A stretch of DNA of 64,000 nucleotides from JANQOH01 sp965201115 (GCA_965201115.1 OZ241745.1:1674001-1738000); one strand, 5' to 3'; shown: positions 51,206-60,462, numbered from the stretch's first letter. The notes: generated by a model not told the origin, from the letters alone. Numbers and translations: made by a program.

Positions 51206-52273
51206 GTGACCCGCACCCGGCTCCAACCCGTCGCATTGCTGCGCGGGCCGGCCGCCAAGGCCGCTCTTGCGCGCGACGCCGCCTTGCCCCTCGCCGGCGG
51301 CCTGTTCGCCTTCGCCGCCTGCCTCGAAATTCGGCGCGCCGGCGGCGGGCGCGAGGCGCATTGGACCGCGGTCCCCGAGCTGCGCGAACGCGCCGCCGCC
51401 GACCCGCATCTCGACGCGGTCCTGAACCGCCTCGCCGCACCCCGCGCCCCGCTGCCCGGCGCCGCGCCGGACGCGCCCGCCATTATGGGCGTCGTCAACG
51501 CCACGCCCGACAGTTTCTACGACGGGGGCCGCCATGCCGCGCCCGGGGCCGCCGCGGCGCGCGGGTTGGCGCTGGCCGAAGCCGGCGCCGCGATTATCGA
51601 CGTCGGCGGCGAATCCACCCGCCCCGGCGCCGAGCCCCTGGACCCGGAGGCCGAACGCGCGCGCGTGTTGCCGGCGGTGTCCGCGCTTGCCGAAGCCGGC
51701 GTTGCCGTATCGATCGATACCCGCAACGCCTCGACCATGCGCGCTGCGCTCGCCGCTGGAGCCGTCATGGTCAACGACGTCAGCGCCCTGACCCACGACC
51801 CGGAGAGCCTTGCCGCGGTCGCCGCGTCTTCCTGCCGTGTCGTGCTGATGCACAGCGCCGGAGACCCGCGCGTCATGCAGAACGACCCGCGCTACGACGA
51901 CGTTGCGCTCGATGTGTACGACTATCTCGAGCGCCGCGCCGCCGCCTGCGAAGCCGCCGGCATCGCGCGCGGGCGCCTGGTTCTCGACCCCGGTTTCGGT
52001 TTCGGCAAGACTCCTGCCCACAATATGAGCTTGGTCTCCGGGCTCGCGCTGTTCCACGGCTTGGGCTGCCCGCTTCTGCTGGGCGCGTCGCGCAAGAGCA
52101 GCATCGCGCGCATCGCCGGCCCCGCCGCCGCGTCCGCCGACTCCCGCCTCCCCGGCTCCCTGGCCCTGGCCCAGGCGGCCTGGGATCGCGGCGCCCAGGC
52201 CGTCCGCGTCCACGACGCCGCGGAAACCGCCCAGGCCCGCGCCCTGTGGCGCGCCGCAGCCGACGCCATCTGA
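51206..52273 (+). CDS. folP: dihydropteroate synthase
   Basis: A 355-residue TIM-barrel enzyme joining pterin pyrophosphate to p-aminobenzoate in folate synthesis. IMGVVNATPDSFYDGG, IIDVGGESTRPGAEPL, VSIDTRNASTMRAAL, MVNDVSALT, LVLDPGFGFGKTPAHN and LLLGASRKSSIARI are the pterin, PABA and sulfonamide-loop blocks. The first 85 residues are a variable extension common in alphaproteobacteria. GTG start lies just after a CGCCGGC/GCCGGCG hairpin (51180-51198). glmM, the usual next gene, is absent; a phage remnant follows. Confidence 0.95.
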   Translation: MTRTRLQPVALLRGPAAKAALARDAALPLAGGLFAFAACLEIRRAGGGREAHWTAVPELRERAAADPHLDAVLNRLAAPRAPLPGAAPDAPAIMGVVNATPDSFYDGGRHAAPGAAAARGLALAEAGAAIIDVGGESTRPGAEPLDPEAERARVLPAVSALAEAGVAVSIDTRNASTMRAALAAGAVMVNDVSALTHDPESLAAVAASSCRVVLMHSAGDPRVMQNDPRYDDVALDVYDYLERRAAACEAAGIARGRLVLDPGFGFGKTPAHNMSLVSGLALFHGLGCPLLLGASRKSSIARIAGPAAASADSRLPGSLALAQAAWDRGAQAVRVHDAAETAQARALWRAAADAI

Positions 52274-52289
52274 CGCCGCCGCGCGCGCG

Positions 52290-52338
52290 CCGAAGGCGCG
52301 GACTTCCCGGGTGCGCGGGCGTCTCGCCCGCACGTTTG
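52290..52338. repeat. GC-rich palindromic intergenic repeat, left half copy bordering phage remnant
   Basis: CCGAAGGCGCGGACTTCCCG then GGTGCGCGGGCGTCTCGCCC and GCACGTTTG is one arm of the element. The opposite arm is not next to it but 1.9 kb away at 54215-54250, in inverted orientation. Confidence 0.7.
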
Positions 52339-52580
52339 CGGCGGGCTGTAGGCGGTCAGAAGTCGGGGGAGGCGGGAAAGGGCGGGAAAAAGTGGGAAAA
52401 GGCGGGAAAAATTCGGCGCGTTCGAGGGTGTCGGGCGCGGTGGGGGCGCGGCCATAAGTCCAGGGCAAACGGGGGGCCGAGAGGGGGGCGAGGGGGGCCT
52501 CAGGGGGGTAAAGAACGGCCCGTGCAGGGGGGCTGCACGGGCGGGGCAAAGGGGCTGCAAGGGGGGCGCCGCGAGGGCGC
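52339..52580. other. G-rich low-complexity non-coding stretch
   Basis: The top strand is strongly G-biased, with repeated GGCGGGAAAA-type units at about 52370-52415 and G-runs of five to seven from 52460 to 52570. No reading frame has coding character. It lies between the half repeat and the stop of the minus-strand phage gene and includes the hairpin at 52518-52542. Confidence 0.6.
52518..52542 (-). terminator. hairpin terminator candidate for the phage gene pair
   Basis: GCCCGTGCAG and CTGCACGGGC form a perfect ten-pair stem around a five-base loop, 39 bases after the minus-strand stop codon at 52581. On that strand the stem is followed by CGTTCTTTAC, a weak T-rich tract. Confidence 0.5.
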
Positions 52581-52925
52581 TCAGTTGACGGCGCCGGGCG
52601 GGGTGTCGTCGGGCAGGGGCGGGGTCTGTTCGACGCCGCGGAGGGACTCGGGGAGCCGGATGCGCTCGGGGTAGGGGACGCCGAGGTTCCCGAAGAAGTG
52701 GATCAGTCTGAGGAAGTCGGCGGGGTTGTGGGCGGGGTCTTCGAGGCGGAAGTTGGGCCGGGAGTCGCCGATGTTAGTGATCGGCATGGGGTCGGCCAGC
52801 GCCCTGGCGAGTGTGGGCACGTATGAGTGGTTGCCGGTCGCCTCGCCTGTCTCGTCGTTCCAGACGATGGCGCGGAGCTCGTGGCCGGCTTGCCAGTCGG
52901 GGGCCTCGATGCGGTGGATGGTCAT
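52581..52925 (-). CDS. hypothetical small protein, possible partner of the MuF-type protein
   Basis: A 114-residue acidic soluble protein that I do not recognise. It begins MTIHRIEAPDWQAGHELRAI, contains YVPTLARALADPMPITNIGD and FLRLIHFFGNLGVPYPERI, and has no membrane segment. Its ATG overlaps the stop of the upstream MuF-type gene by four bases, so the two are translationally coupled. In MuF-type phage toxins the gene just downstream is often the immunity gene; the size and coupling fit, but there is no sequence proof. It is the last gene before a hairpin terminator. Confidence 0.6.
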   Translation of the reverse strand: MTIHRIEAPDWQAGHELRAIVWNDETGEATGNHSYVPTLARALADPMPITNIGDSRPNFRLEDPAHNPADFLRLIHFFGNLGVPYPERIRLPESLRGVEQTPPLPDDTPPGAVN

Positions 52926-54214
52926 GGGCCGGGATCGTATCGCATCAGGAGGCCGATGGCGAGGGCGGCCAACTCCGGGTCGTCGTGCAGCAGGCGCAGG
53001 TAGCGCGATGGCCCGTCCGGGAGGGCATGCGGGTAGGCGGCGAGGAGCAGCTCGTAGGTCATGGTCATGACTTCGAGCGCGCTGCCGCTGTATTCGCGCC
53101 CCGCGTATCGTTCGACGTATTTGTCCGGGCGTCCGCGCTCTGCGGGGAGATCGGGGTATATGATCTCGACCTTGTCGCCGGCGGTTCGGGCGCGGTGGAG
53201 TGCCTGGAATCGAGCGTCGAGGCCGGGCATGGCGTACTGGAGATGGTGGACGAACTCGTGCAGGACGGTCGGCTTGATGTGGGTTTCCGCAGCAATCAGG
53301 CCGGCGCCGCGCGGTTTGACCCGGCCTTTGTACTGCCTATCTCGGCTCGGGTCGGAGTAGAAGCCGCGTTCGGTGGTATGGAGTGCGTAGAGCTGGGGGA
53401 CCTTGTTGGCGGCCTCGATCCATGAGCGGGGGAACCAGCTGGCAGCGTCGCGGACGGCCTTGACGAGGCGCTCATCGTCGCGGTGGCCGATGGGCGCGCC
53501 CGGTCCGGCTTTCTCGCGTCGACGTTTCGAGGCGGGGCGGAAGGGGCCGAACCGTTCGACGTCGAGTTCGCCGGCGGCGCGGCGCTCGCGGAGCATGGCG
53601 CGGAGGCCGGCGCGGAAGGCGTTGGCGTGCTCGACGGTTCCGGGGGTTTCGGATATGCCGCGCTCGATTTGGGCGCGGGCCGCGCGGCCCTCGGCCACGT
53701 AGTCTTCCCACGTGTCGAGGAGGGCGGCGCGCTGGGCGGGGGGCGCGGCGGCGAGCTTGCCGCGCAAGACGGCGCGGGCGCCGGCGACGGGGTCGACAAG
53801 GCCGGCGTTTTGCGCCCAGCCGGGGTCGATGCCGACGGGGACCTGGATCGTCTCTCCGGTGCGGTCGTTATGCCAGGGGCGGGTCATGCCTTCGTCGGCG
53901 GGGTGGACGTTATCGGGCAAGGGGGCGTATCCGCGGCGTTCGAGGTCGTCGTCGGAGAGCTGCTCGACGGTGCAGCGGCAGCCCCAGCCGTTGGGCGGGA
54001 AATGCGTGCGCCACCACGGGTCGCCGACGCGCAAGAGCACGCCGTGCCAGCGGCAATGGTCGGGGCGGACGCGGTCGTCGAGGGCGGAGACGTAACGCAG
54101 CCAAGGGCGGTTTTCGGCTTGGCGCCGGATGCGCTCCCAGCGCCCGCGGGCATACGAGACGCGCAGGTTGGTGTCGAAAACGATGCGGAGGCGCCGGGCG
54201 TCGACGCGGACGGC
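52922..54214 (-). pseudogene. 5'-truncated Mu gpF-like head protein with C-terminal HEFVHH domain
   Basis: About 430 codons are open but no start codon with a ribosome binding site is present; the upstream end runs straight into an intergenic repeat. The first part is the end of a phage Mu gpF/SPP1 gp7 minor-head domain: IVFDTNLRVSYARGRWERI, VRPDHCRWHGVLL and FPPNGWGCRCTVEQLS. Then comes a helical linker and a C-terminal domain with HEFVHH (53243-53260) and EYSGSALEVMTMTYELLLA, the look of a zinc metallopeptidase-like fold (HExxH plus a downstream Glu). Head proteins with variable toxic C-termini are known as MuF polymorphic toxins. Only the 3' part survives here, so a functional head protein is unlikely, though internal starts could still make the C-terminal domain. 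Confidence 0.72.
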
Positions 54215-54250
54215 GACGCCCGCGGTCCCGGGCAGTCCGCGCCTTCGGCG
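54215..54250. repeat. GC-rich palindromic intergenic repeat, right half copy bordering phage remnant
   Basis: GACGCCCGCGGTCCCGGGCA then GTCCGCGCCTTCGGCG is the mirror of the half copy at 52290-52338 (CCGAAGGCGCGGACTTCCCG). Homology to phage head proteins stops at this boundary. 54251-54384 contains nothing recognisable. Confidence 0.65.
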
Positions 54251-54384
54251 GCGGGGTTGCGCGGGGCGGGGGCGCGGGATATGCTTGGCGCAAGTCCGTT
54301 GCCTGCCGCCGCCGCGCGGCGCTCGCGCAACGCCGAATCCACACGGAGGGCGGCCGGACGCACGCCGGCCGCGCAGATGCCGCC

Positions 54385-56418
54385 ATGACCGCCAGGGAAC
54401 CTTCGGGGCCGCGCAGTTTCGCGCTGGTCGGGCCGTTTTCGAGCGGCAAGACAACCCTTCTCGAAAACATGCTGTTCGCGGCCGGCGCGATTTCGCGCAA
54501 GGGCACGGTCAAGGAGGGCAACACGGTTGCCGACAGCTCCGCCGAGGCGCGGGCGCGCGGCATGAGCGTCGAGGTGAGCGCGGTCCGCTTCGACTACATG
54601 GACGAGACCTTTACCGCGCTCGACTGCCCGGGATCGCTGGAGTTTCTGCAGGAAACGCTCGACGCGGTCGTCGGCGCCGACGCCGCGGTGGTGGTGGCGG
54701 AGGCCGCGCCGGACCGCGCCGTCGCCGTCGCGCCGCTCCTGCATTTCCTCGACGCGCGCAAGATCCCCACCCTGTTGTTTCTCAACAAGCTCGACCGCGC
54801 GGCGGGGCCGGCGGAGGCCGCGCTGACGGCGCTGCGCGGCCAGTCCGAACGACCGATAATCGCGCGCCAGCTGCCCATTGCGAACGGCGAAACGGTGAGC
54901 GGCTATGTGGATCTGGCGCATGAGCGCGCCTACGCTTGGCGCGCCGACGCCGCTTCGGAGGCGATTCCCACGCCCGAATCCGTCGCCGAACTGCAGGACG
55001 CGGCGCGCACGGAAATGCTCGAGTCGCTCGCCGATTACGACGACGACCTGCTTGAGGCGCTGTTGGAGGATCGCGTCCCGCCGAACGCGGAGATCTTCGC
55101 CACGATGCGAACGGATTTCCAGAACGGCCTTGTCGTTCCGGCGATGATGGGCGCGGGGGAGCTGCAGCACGGCGTGCGCCGCCTGCTCAAGGCGCTGCGC
55201 CACGACCTGCCCGAAGCGGCGCAAACCGCCGACCGCGCGGGCGTGCCCGATACGGGCGGCGCGGTCGCCCAGGCGCTCAAGACCTACAACACCGCGTCGA
55301 GCGGGAAGCTGACGCTGGCGCGGGTCTGGCGCGGCGCGCTGAAGGACGGTGCCAGCCTGAACGGCAGGCGCGTCGGCGGCGTCAACGCCATGTTCGGGCA
55401 GGCGACCGCCAAGACGCCGGAAGCCGGGCCGGGGGATATCGTCGCCCTCGGGCGCATGGAGGGAATCCGCACTGGCATGCTCCTCTCCTCGGCGGGCGAA
55501 CCGCCCGAAACGCCCGAAGCGCTCGCGGTGGAGGTCCTCAAGCCGGTCTATGCGTTCGGCATCCACGCGGAAAAGCGCGACGACGAAGTGAAAATGTCCG
55601 ACGCGCTCGGCAAGCTGCTCGAGGAGGACCGCTCGCTGGTCGCCGAGCAGAACGCCGATGTGGGGCAGTTCCAGCTGCGCGGCCAGGGCGAAATGCATAT
55701 CCGCGTCGCGCTCGACCGGCTGCGCAACAAGTTCAAATTGCCGGTCGTTACCGAGCTGCCGAAAATCCCCTACAAGGAGACGATTCGCAAGCGCGCCGAG
55801 CGCGTCCAGGGCCGTCACAAGAAGCAGACGGGCGGGCACGGGCAGTTCGGCGACGTGTTCCTTACCGTCGCGCCCAGGCCGCGCGGCGAGGGCTTCGAGT
55901 TCAAGGACTCCATCGTCGGCGGCGTCGTGCCGAGGCAATATATCCCGGCGGTCGAAAACGGCGTCGTGGAGTATTGCCGCAAGGGGCCGCTCGGCTTTCC
56001 GGTCGTGGATATCGGCGTCGAGCTGGTGTTCGGCTCATACCACGCGGTCGACAGTTCCGAGATGGCGTTCCAGACGGCGGGCCGGATCGCGATGGGCGCG
56101 GCAATGCCCAAATGCGGGCCGGTGCTGCTGGAGCCCATATACCGCGTCTCGGTGCATGCGCCGTCGGAGTTCACGGCGCAAATCCAGCGGCTTCTGTCCG
56201 GCCGGCGCGGGCAGATACTCGGTTTCGAGCCACGCGAGGGCTGGAAGGGCTGGGACCGCGTAACCGCGCTGCTGCCGCAGGCGGAAATGCCCAACCTGAT
56301 CATCGAACTGCGTTCGCTCACGCGCGGCGTCGGCGGCTTCGACTACAGTTTCGAGAATCTTCAGGAGCTGGTGGGCAAGCTGGCGGACGACGCGGTAGCG
56401 CAAGCCGCCGCCGAATAG
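54385..56418 (+). CDS. elongation factor G-like GTPase paralogue
   Basis: A 677-residue five-domain EF-G homologue. The P-loop is GPFSSGKT at 16-23, G4 is NKLD, and the domain IV-V blocks YKETIRKRAERVQGRHKKQTGGHGQFGDV and GPVLLEPIYRVSVHAPSEFTAQIQRLLSGRRGQILG are clear. Two switch residues differ from true EF-G: switch I has RGMSV instead of RGITI, and G3 reads DCPGSLEF (80-87), so the catalytic His of DTPGHVDF is Ser84. This is therefore not the main translocase; alphaproteobacteria commonly carry such a second copy. Function may be in ribosome recycling or stress; unknown. ATG at 54385. Confidence 0.88.
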   Translation: MTAREPSGPRSFALVGPFSSGKTTLLENMLFAAGAISRKGTVKEGNTVADSSAEARARGMSVEVSAVRFDYMDETFTALDCPGSLEFLQETLDAVVGADAAVVVAEAAPDRAVAVAPLLHFLDARKIPTLLFLNKLDRAAGPAEAALTALRGQSERPIIARQLPIANGETVSGYVDLAHERAYAWRADAASEAIPTPESVAELQDAARTEMLESLADYDDDLLEALLEDRVPPNAEIFATMRTDFQNGLVVPAMMGAGELQHGVRRLLKALRHDLPEAAQTADRAGVPDTGGAVAQALKTYNTASSGKLTLARVWRGALKDGASLNGRRVGGVNAMFGQATAKTPEAGPGDIVALGRMEGIRTGMLLSSAGEPPETPEALAVEVLKPVYAFGIHAEKRDDEVKMSDALGKLLEEDRSLVAEQNADVGQFQLRGQGEMHIRVALDRLRNKFKLPVVTELPKIPYKETIRKRAERVQGRHKKQTGGHGQFGDVFLTVAPRPRGEGFEFKDSIVGGVVPRQYIPAVENGVVEYCRKGPLGFPVVDIGVELVFGSYHAVDSSEMAFQTAGRIAMGAAMPKCGPVLLEPIYRVSVHAPSEFTAQIQRLLSGRRGQILGFEPREGWKGWDRVTALLPQAEMPNLIIELRSLTRGVGGFDYSFENLQELVGKLADDAVAQAAAE

Positions 56419-56495
56419 GCGGTGGCAGAAGCCCCGGCCGCCGCCGGGGCGCGCCCCCGAGGCGCCCGGCCTCCCGCCCGCGAATTCGACAACGC

Positions 56496-57686
56496 ATGAA
56501 CGCCATTCCCAGGCCGCGCGCGCGGCCCGCCAACCCGCGCTTTTCGTCCGGCCCCTGCCCCAAGCGGCCGGGCTGGTCGCCGGCGGCGCTTGCCGGCGCG
56601 CTTGCCGGCCGTTCGCACCGCGCCGCCGGAGGGCGGGCGAAACTGGCGGAAATTATCGCGCGCAGCAGGGCGCTGCTCGGCATGCCCGGCGACTGGCGTC
56701 TCGGCGTCCTGGGCGGCTCCGATACCGGCGCGTTCGAGGCCGCGCTGTGGTCGCTGCTCGGCCCGCGCGGCGTCGACGTCCTCGTATGGGAGAGTTTCGG
56801 CGCCGGATGGGCGCGCGACATCGCGGAGCAACTCCGCGTCCCCGGAACGCGCATACGCAAGGCGCCGTATGGCGCGCTGCCCGATCTGTCGCGCGTCTCG
56901 CCGGAAAACGACATCGTGTTCGTGTGGAACGGCACGACCTCCGGCGTCCGCGTCGCGGACGGAGACTGGATCCCCGCCGACCGCAAGGGCCTGGCGATAT
57001 GCGACGCCAGCTCGGCGGCGTTCGCCATGCCGCTGCCGTGGGAGCGCCTCGACGTCGTAACGTGGTCGTGGCAGAAGGCGCTGGGCGGCGAGGCGCAGCA
57101 CGGGATGCTGGCCTTGGGGCCGCGCGCGGCGGAACGGCTCGAAAATTTCGCGCCGCCGCGTCCGCTGCCCAAACTCTTCCGCCTCGCGGCCAACGGCAGG
57201 ATTAACGAAAACATCTTCCGCGGCGGCATAATCAACACCCCCTCCATGCTGTGCGTCGAGGACGCGCTCGACGCGCTGGCGTGGGCGGAGTCGATCGGCG
57301 GCGCCGACGCGCTCGCGGCGCGCTGCGAAGCCAACATGGACGCAATCTCCGCATGGGTCGCGAGGACGGATTGGGTGGAGTTCCTTTGCGCCGAACCGGC
57401 CCTCCGCTCGCCCACATCGGTGTGCCTGTCGATCGCCGACCCGCGGTTCGCGGCGCTTCCGGAAGAACGGCGCCGCGCGGCGTGCGCGCGCATGGCCGCG
57501 TTGCTGGCGGAAGAACACGCCGCCCTGGACATAAACGGCTACCGCGCCGCGCCGCCGGGCCTGCGCATATGGGCCGGCCCCACGGTCGAGCGCGCCGACC
57601 TCGAGGCGCTGTTTCCGTGGCTCGACTGGGCGTGGGGGCGCGCGCTGGCGGCGGAAACCGCGGCCGGCGGGAGCGCGGGCCCGTGA
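56496..57686 (+). CDS. serC: phosphoserine aminotransferase (alphaproteobacterial type)
   Basis: A 396-residue fold-type I PLP enzyme that makes phosphoserine from 3-phosphohydroxypyruvate and glutamate. NPRFSSGPCPKRPGWS opens the protein, VLGGSDTGAFEAALWSLLG is the PLP-phosphate region, VFVWNGTTSGVRV follows, and K194 in TWSWQKALGGEAQHG is the Schiff-base lysine. The sequence belongs to the distinct alpha/archaeal SerC lineage. Its stop overlaps the serA GTG, forming the serine pathway pair. Confidence 0.94.
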   Translation: MNAIPRPRARPANPRFSSGPCPKRPGWSPAALAGALAGRSHRAAGGRAKLAEIIARSRALLGMPGDWRLGVLGGSDTGAFEAALWSLLGPRGVDVLVWESFGAGWARDIAEQLRVPGTRIRKAPYGALPDLSRVSPENDIVFVWNGTTSGVRVADGDWIPADRKGLAICDASSAAFAMPLPWERLDVVTWSWQKALGGEAQHGMLALGPRAAERLENFAPPRPLPKLFRLAANGRINENIFRGGIINTPSMLCVEDALDALAWAESIGGADALAARCEANMDAISAWVARTDWVEFLCAEPALRSPTSVCLSIADPRFAALPEERRRAACARMAALLAEEHAALDINGYRAAPPGLRIWAGPTVERADLEALFPWLDWAWGRALAAETAAGGSAGP

Positions 57687-59269
57687 GCCGCGCGGCGCCC
57701 CGCGTCCTGATCGCCGACGCGCTCAATGCGCAGGCGGCGGCGGCGTTCGCCGCGCGCGGCGTCGAGGCCGACGCCGCGCCCGGCCTCGCGCCGGAGGAAC
57801 TCATCGCGCGCATCGGCGGCTACGACGGGTTGGCCGTGCGCTCGGCGACGCGCGTGACGGAAGCCGTGCTGGCCGCCGCGCCGAGCCTGCGCGTCGTTGG
57901 CCGCGCCGGCATCGGGGTCGATAACATCGACGTGGCCGCGGCTACCGCGCGCGGCGTGGCTGTGATGAACACGCCGTTCGGCAACTCGGTGACGACCGCC
58001 GAGCACGCCATCGCCATGATCATGGCGCTCGCGCGCAGCATCCCGCAGGCCGACCGCTCGACGCGCGCGGGCGAATGGGCGAAATCGCGTTTCGTCGGCA
58101 TCGAGCTCGCCGGCAAGACGCTCGGCCTGGCGGGCTGCGGCAATATCGGCGCCATCGTCGCCGGGCGCGCGCAAGGCCTGCGCATGCGGGTCATCGTGTA
58201 CGACCCCTATCTGTCGGCGGAGCGGGCGGCGGAACTCGGCGTGGAAAAAGTGGATTTCGACGCGTTCATGGCGCGCTCCGACGTGGTCAGCCTGCATGTT
58301 CCGCTGACGGCGGAAACGCGCGGCATGATCGACGCGGCGGCGCTGGCGAAAGCCCGGCCCGGCCTGCGGCTGGTGAACTGCGCCCGCGGCGGGCTGGTGG
58401 TCGAGGCCGACCTCAAGGCGGCGATCGAAGCCGGCCGCGTGGCCGGCGCGGCGCTCGACGTGTTCGAACGCGAACCCGCCCGCGACAACCCGCTGTTCGC
58501 GCTCGACCGGGTGATCGCGACGCCGCATCTCGGCGCCTCGACCGCGGAAGCGCAGGAAAAGGTCGCCGTGCAGATCGCCGCGCAGATGACGGACTATCTG
58601 TTGACCGGCGCGGTCGCCAACGCGGTGAACATGCCGTCGGTAAGCACCGAGGAGGCGCCGCGCCTGCGCCCCTATATGGGCCTGGCTGACCGCTTGGGAA
58701 GCCTCGCCGGCCAGCTCGCGGACACCGGCGTCTCCGGCGTCTCGGTGCGTTACGAAGGCCACGCGGCGACGTTGAACACGCGCCCGCTCACAGCCGTGAT
58801 CCTCCAGGGGCTGCTCAAGCCCGCGCTCGAAACGGTCAACATGGTCAACGCGCCGTCGCTCGCCAAGGCGCGCGAAATCGAGGTGAGCGAAACCCTCTAC
58901 GACGGCCCGTGCGACTATCAAACGCTGGTCCGCCTCGAACTCGCCACCGACCGGGGAAGCCGCCGGCTGTCGGGAACGCTGCTCGGCAACCAGCCGCGCC
59001 TGACGGCGATCGACGATATCGGCGTGGACGCCGCGCTCGGCCCGCGCATGATCTACATCAACAACGACGATACGCCGGGCACGATCGGGCTGATCGCCAG
59101 GGCCATCGGCGACGCCGGCGTGAACATCGCGACCTTCAACCTCGGCCGCACCGCGCGCGGCGCGGCGGCGGCGGCGCTGATCGAGGTCGACGAACCCGTA
59201 TCCGACGCGCTGGCCGCCGAACTCCGCGCGCTGCCCGGCGTGGTGCGGGTGAAGCGGCTGCGCTTCTGA
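57683..59269 (+). CDS. serA: D-3-phosphoglycerate dehydrogenase
   Basis: A 528-residue NAD-dependent enzyme for the first step of serine synthesis. VGRAGIGVDNIDVAAATARGVAVMNTPFGNS, LAGCGNIGAIVAGRAQGL (nucleotide loop), LVNCARGGLVVEADL with the catalytic Arg, and ATPHLGASTAEAQEKVA with the His are present. An intervening ASB domain and a C-terminal ACT domain (INNDDTPGTIGLIARAIGDAGVNIATF) follow, as in long SerA. GTG start overlaps serC. Confidence 0.97.
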   Translation: MSRAAPRVLIADALNAQAAAAFAARGVEADAAPGLAPEELIARIGGYDGLAVRSATRVTEAVLAAAPSLRVVGRAGIGVDNIDVAAATARGVAVMNTPFGNSVTTAEHAIAMIMALARSIPQADRSTRAGEWAKSRFVGIELAGKTLGLAGCGNIGAIVAGRAQGLRMRVIVYDPYLSAERAAELGVEKVDFDAFMARSDVVSLHVPLTAETRGMIDAAALAKARPGLRLVNCARGGLVVEADLKAAIEAGRVAGAALDVFEREPARDNPLFALDRVIATPHLGASTAEAQEKVAVQIAAQMTDYLLTGAVANAVNMPSVSTEEAPRLRPYMGLADRLGSLAGQLADTGVSGVSVRYEGHAATLNTRPLTAVILQGLLKPALETVNMVNAPSLAKAREIEVSETLYDGPCDYQTLVRLELATDRGSRRLSGTLLGNQPRLTAIDDIGVDAALGPRMIYINNDDTPGTIGLIARAIGDAGVNIATFNLGRTARGAAAAALIEVDEPVSDALAAELRALPGVVRVKRLRF

Positions 59270-59295
59270 CCCGCGCCCGCGCGACGCCGCCCTCC

Positions 59296-60462
59296 ATGCC
59301 CCCCGCCGACGGCAAGGCGCTGCTGCCGAACGGCCTCGCCGACCTGCTGCCGCCCGAAGCCGGCCGCGAGGAAGCGGCGACGCGCCGCATGCTCGATTGC
59401 TTCGCCGCCTGGGGCTACGAACGGGTCAAACCGCCGCTGCTCGAGTTCGAGGACGGGCTGCTCGACGGCGTGGGCGCCGTCCACGCCGACCAAACATTCC
59501 GGCTGATGGACCCCGCGTCGCGGCGCATGTTGGGCCTGCGGGCCGACATCACGCCGCAAATCGCGCGCATCGCCGATACGCGGCTGGCGGCCGCGCCGCG
59601 GCCGCTGCGGCTGTGCTATGCGGGCGAGGCGCTGCGCGCGCGCGGCGGCCAGGTTCGCGCCGCGCGCCAATTCCGCCAAATCGGCGTGGAACTCATCGGC
59701 GCCGGAGACGCCGCCCGCGGCGACGCGGAAGTCGTCCTGCTCGCCGCGGAAACCCTCTCGGCCCTCGGCGTGACCGGCCTGTCGGTCGATATCGGCACGC
59801 CGACGCTGGCCGCCGCCGTTTGCGACGCCCACGGCGCGGACGGCGCCGCGCGGCGGGCGATCGCCGAGGCGCTGCGGCGCAAGGACACCGCCGCCCTGCG
59901 CGCCATCGGCGGCCCCGCCGCCGCGGCGCTCGACGGGCTGCTGGCGGCGACCGGCGCCGCGGAGGCGGGGCTCGCGCGCCTCGCCGAGATCGAACTGCCG
60001 CCGGCCGCGCGCGCGCTGGCGGAGCGGCTCGCCCGCGTCGCGCGGCTCGTCGCCGCCGGAGCGCCGGGCCTCGCAATCACCGTCGATCCGATCGAAAGCC
60101 GGGGATTCGAATACCACACGGGCATATCGTTTACGCTGTTCGCGCTCGACCAGCGCGGCGAACTCGGCTCCGGCGGGCGCTACCGCACCGCCGGCGGCGA
60201 GCCGGCCACGGGCTTTACGCTCATCGGCCCCGCGCTGCTGCGCGCGCTGCCGCCGGCCGCGCCGCCGCCGCGGGTGTTCGTTCCCGTCGATGCGCCGCGC
60301 GGCGCCGCGGCGCGGCTGCGCGCCGACGGCTGGGTCGCGCTGCAGGCGCTGATGCCCGAACCCGACATCGCCGCCGAAGCGCGGCGGCTCGGCTGCGACC
60401 GCGCCTGGATCGACGGCGCTGTCCGCCGCCTGAACGGCGGGGGAGCGAACGAGGATGGCTAA
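59296..60462 (+). CDS. hisZ: ATP phosphoribosyltransferase regulatory subunit HisZ
   Basis: A 388-residue HisRS-like paralogue that forms the regulatory subunit with short HisG. LLPNGLADLLPPEAGREEAATRRML, FEDGLLDGVGAVHADQTFRLMDPASRRMLGLRADITPQIARI and YAGEALRARGGQVRAARQFRQIGVELIG are the family blocks. Catalytic residues for tRNA charging are replaced (e.g. the histidyl-A loop reads IESRGFEYHTGISFTLF), and no anticodon domain is present. hisG is not in the window. It overlaps purA by eight bases, a conserved hisZ-purA arrangement. Confidence 0.93.
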   Translation: MPPADGKALLPNGLADLLPPEAGREEAATRRMLDCFAAWGYERVKPPLLEFEDGLLDGVGAVHADQTFRLMDPASRRMLGLRADITPQIARIADTRLAAAPRPLRLCYAGEALRARGGQVRAARQFRQIGVELIGAGDAARGDAEVVLLAAETLSALGVTGLSVDIGTPTLAAAVCDAHGADGAARRAIAEALRRKDTAALRAIGGPAAAALDGLLAATGAAEAGLARLAEIELPPAARALAERLARVARLVAAGAPGLAITVDPIESRGFEYHTGISFTLFALDQRGELGSGGRYRTAGGEPATGFTLIGPALLRALPPAAPPPRVFVPVDAPRGAAARLRADGWVALQALMPEPDIAAEARRLGCDRAWIDGAVRRLNGGGANEDG

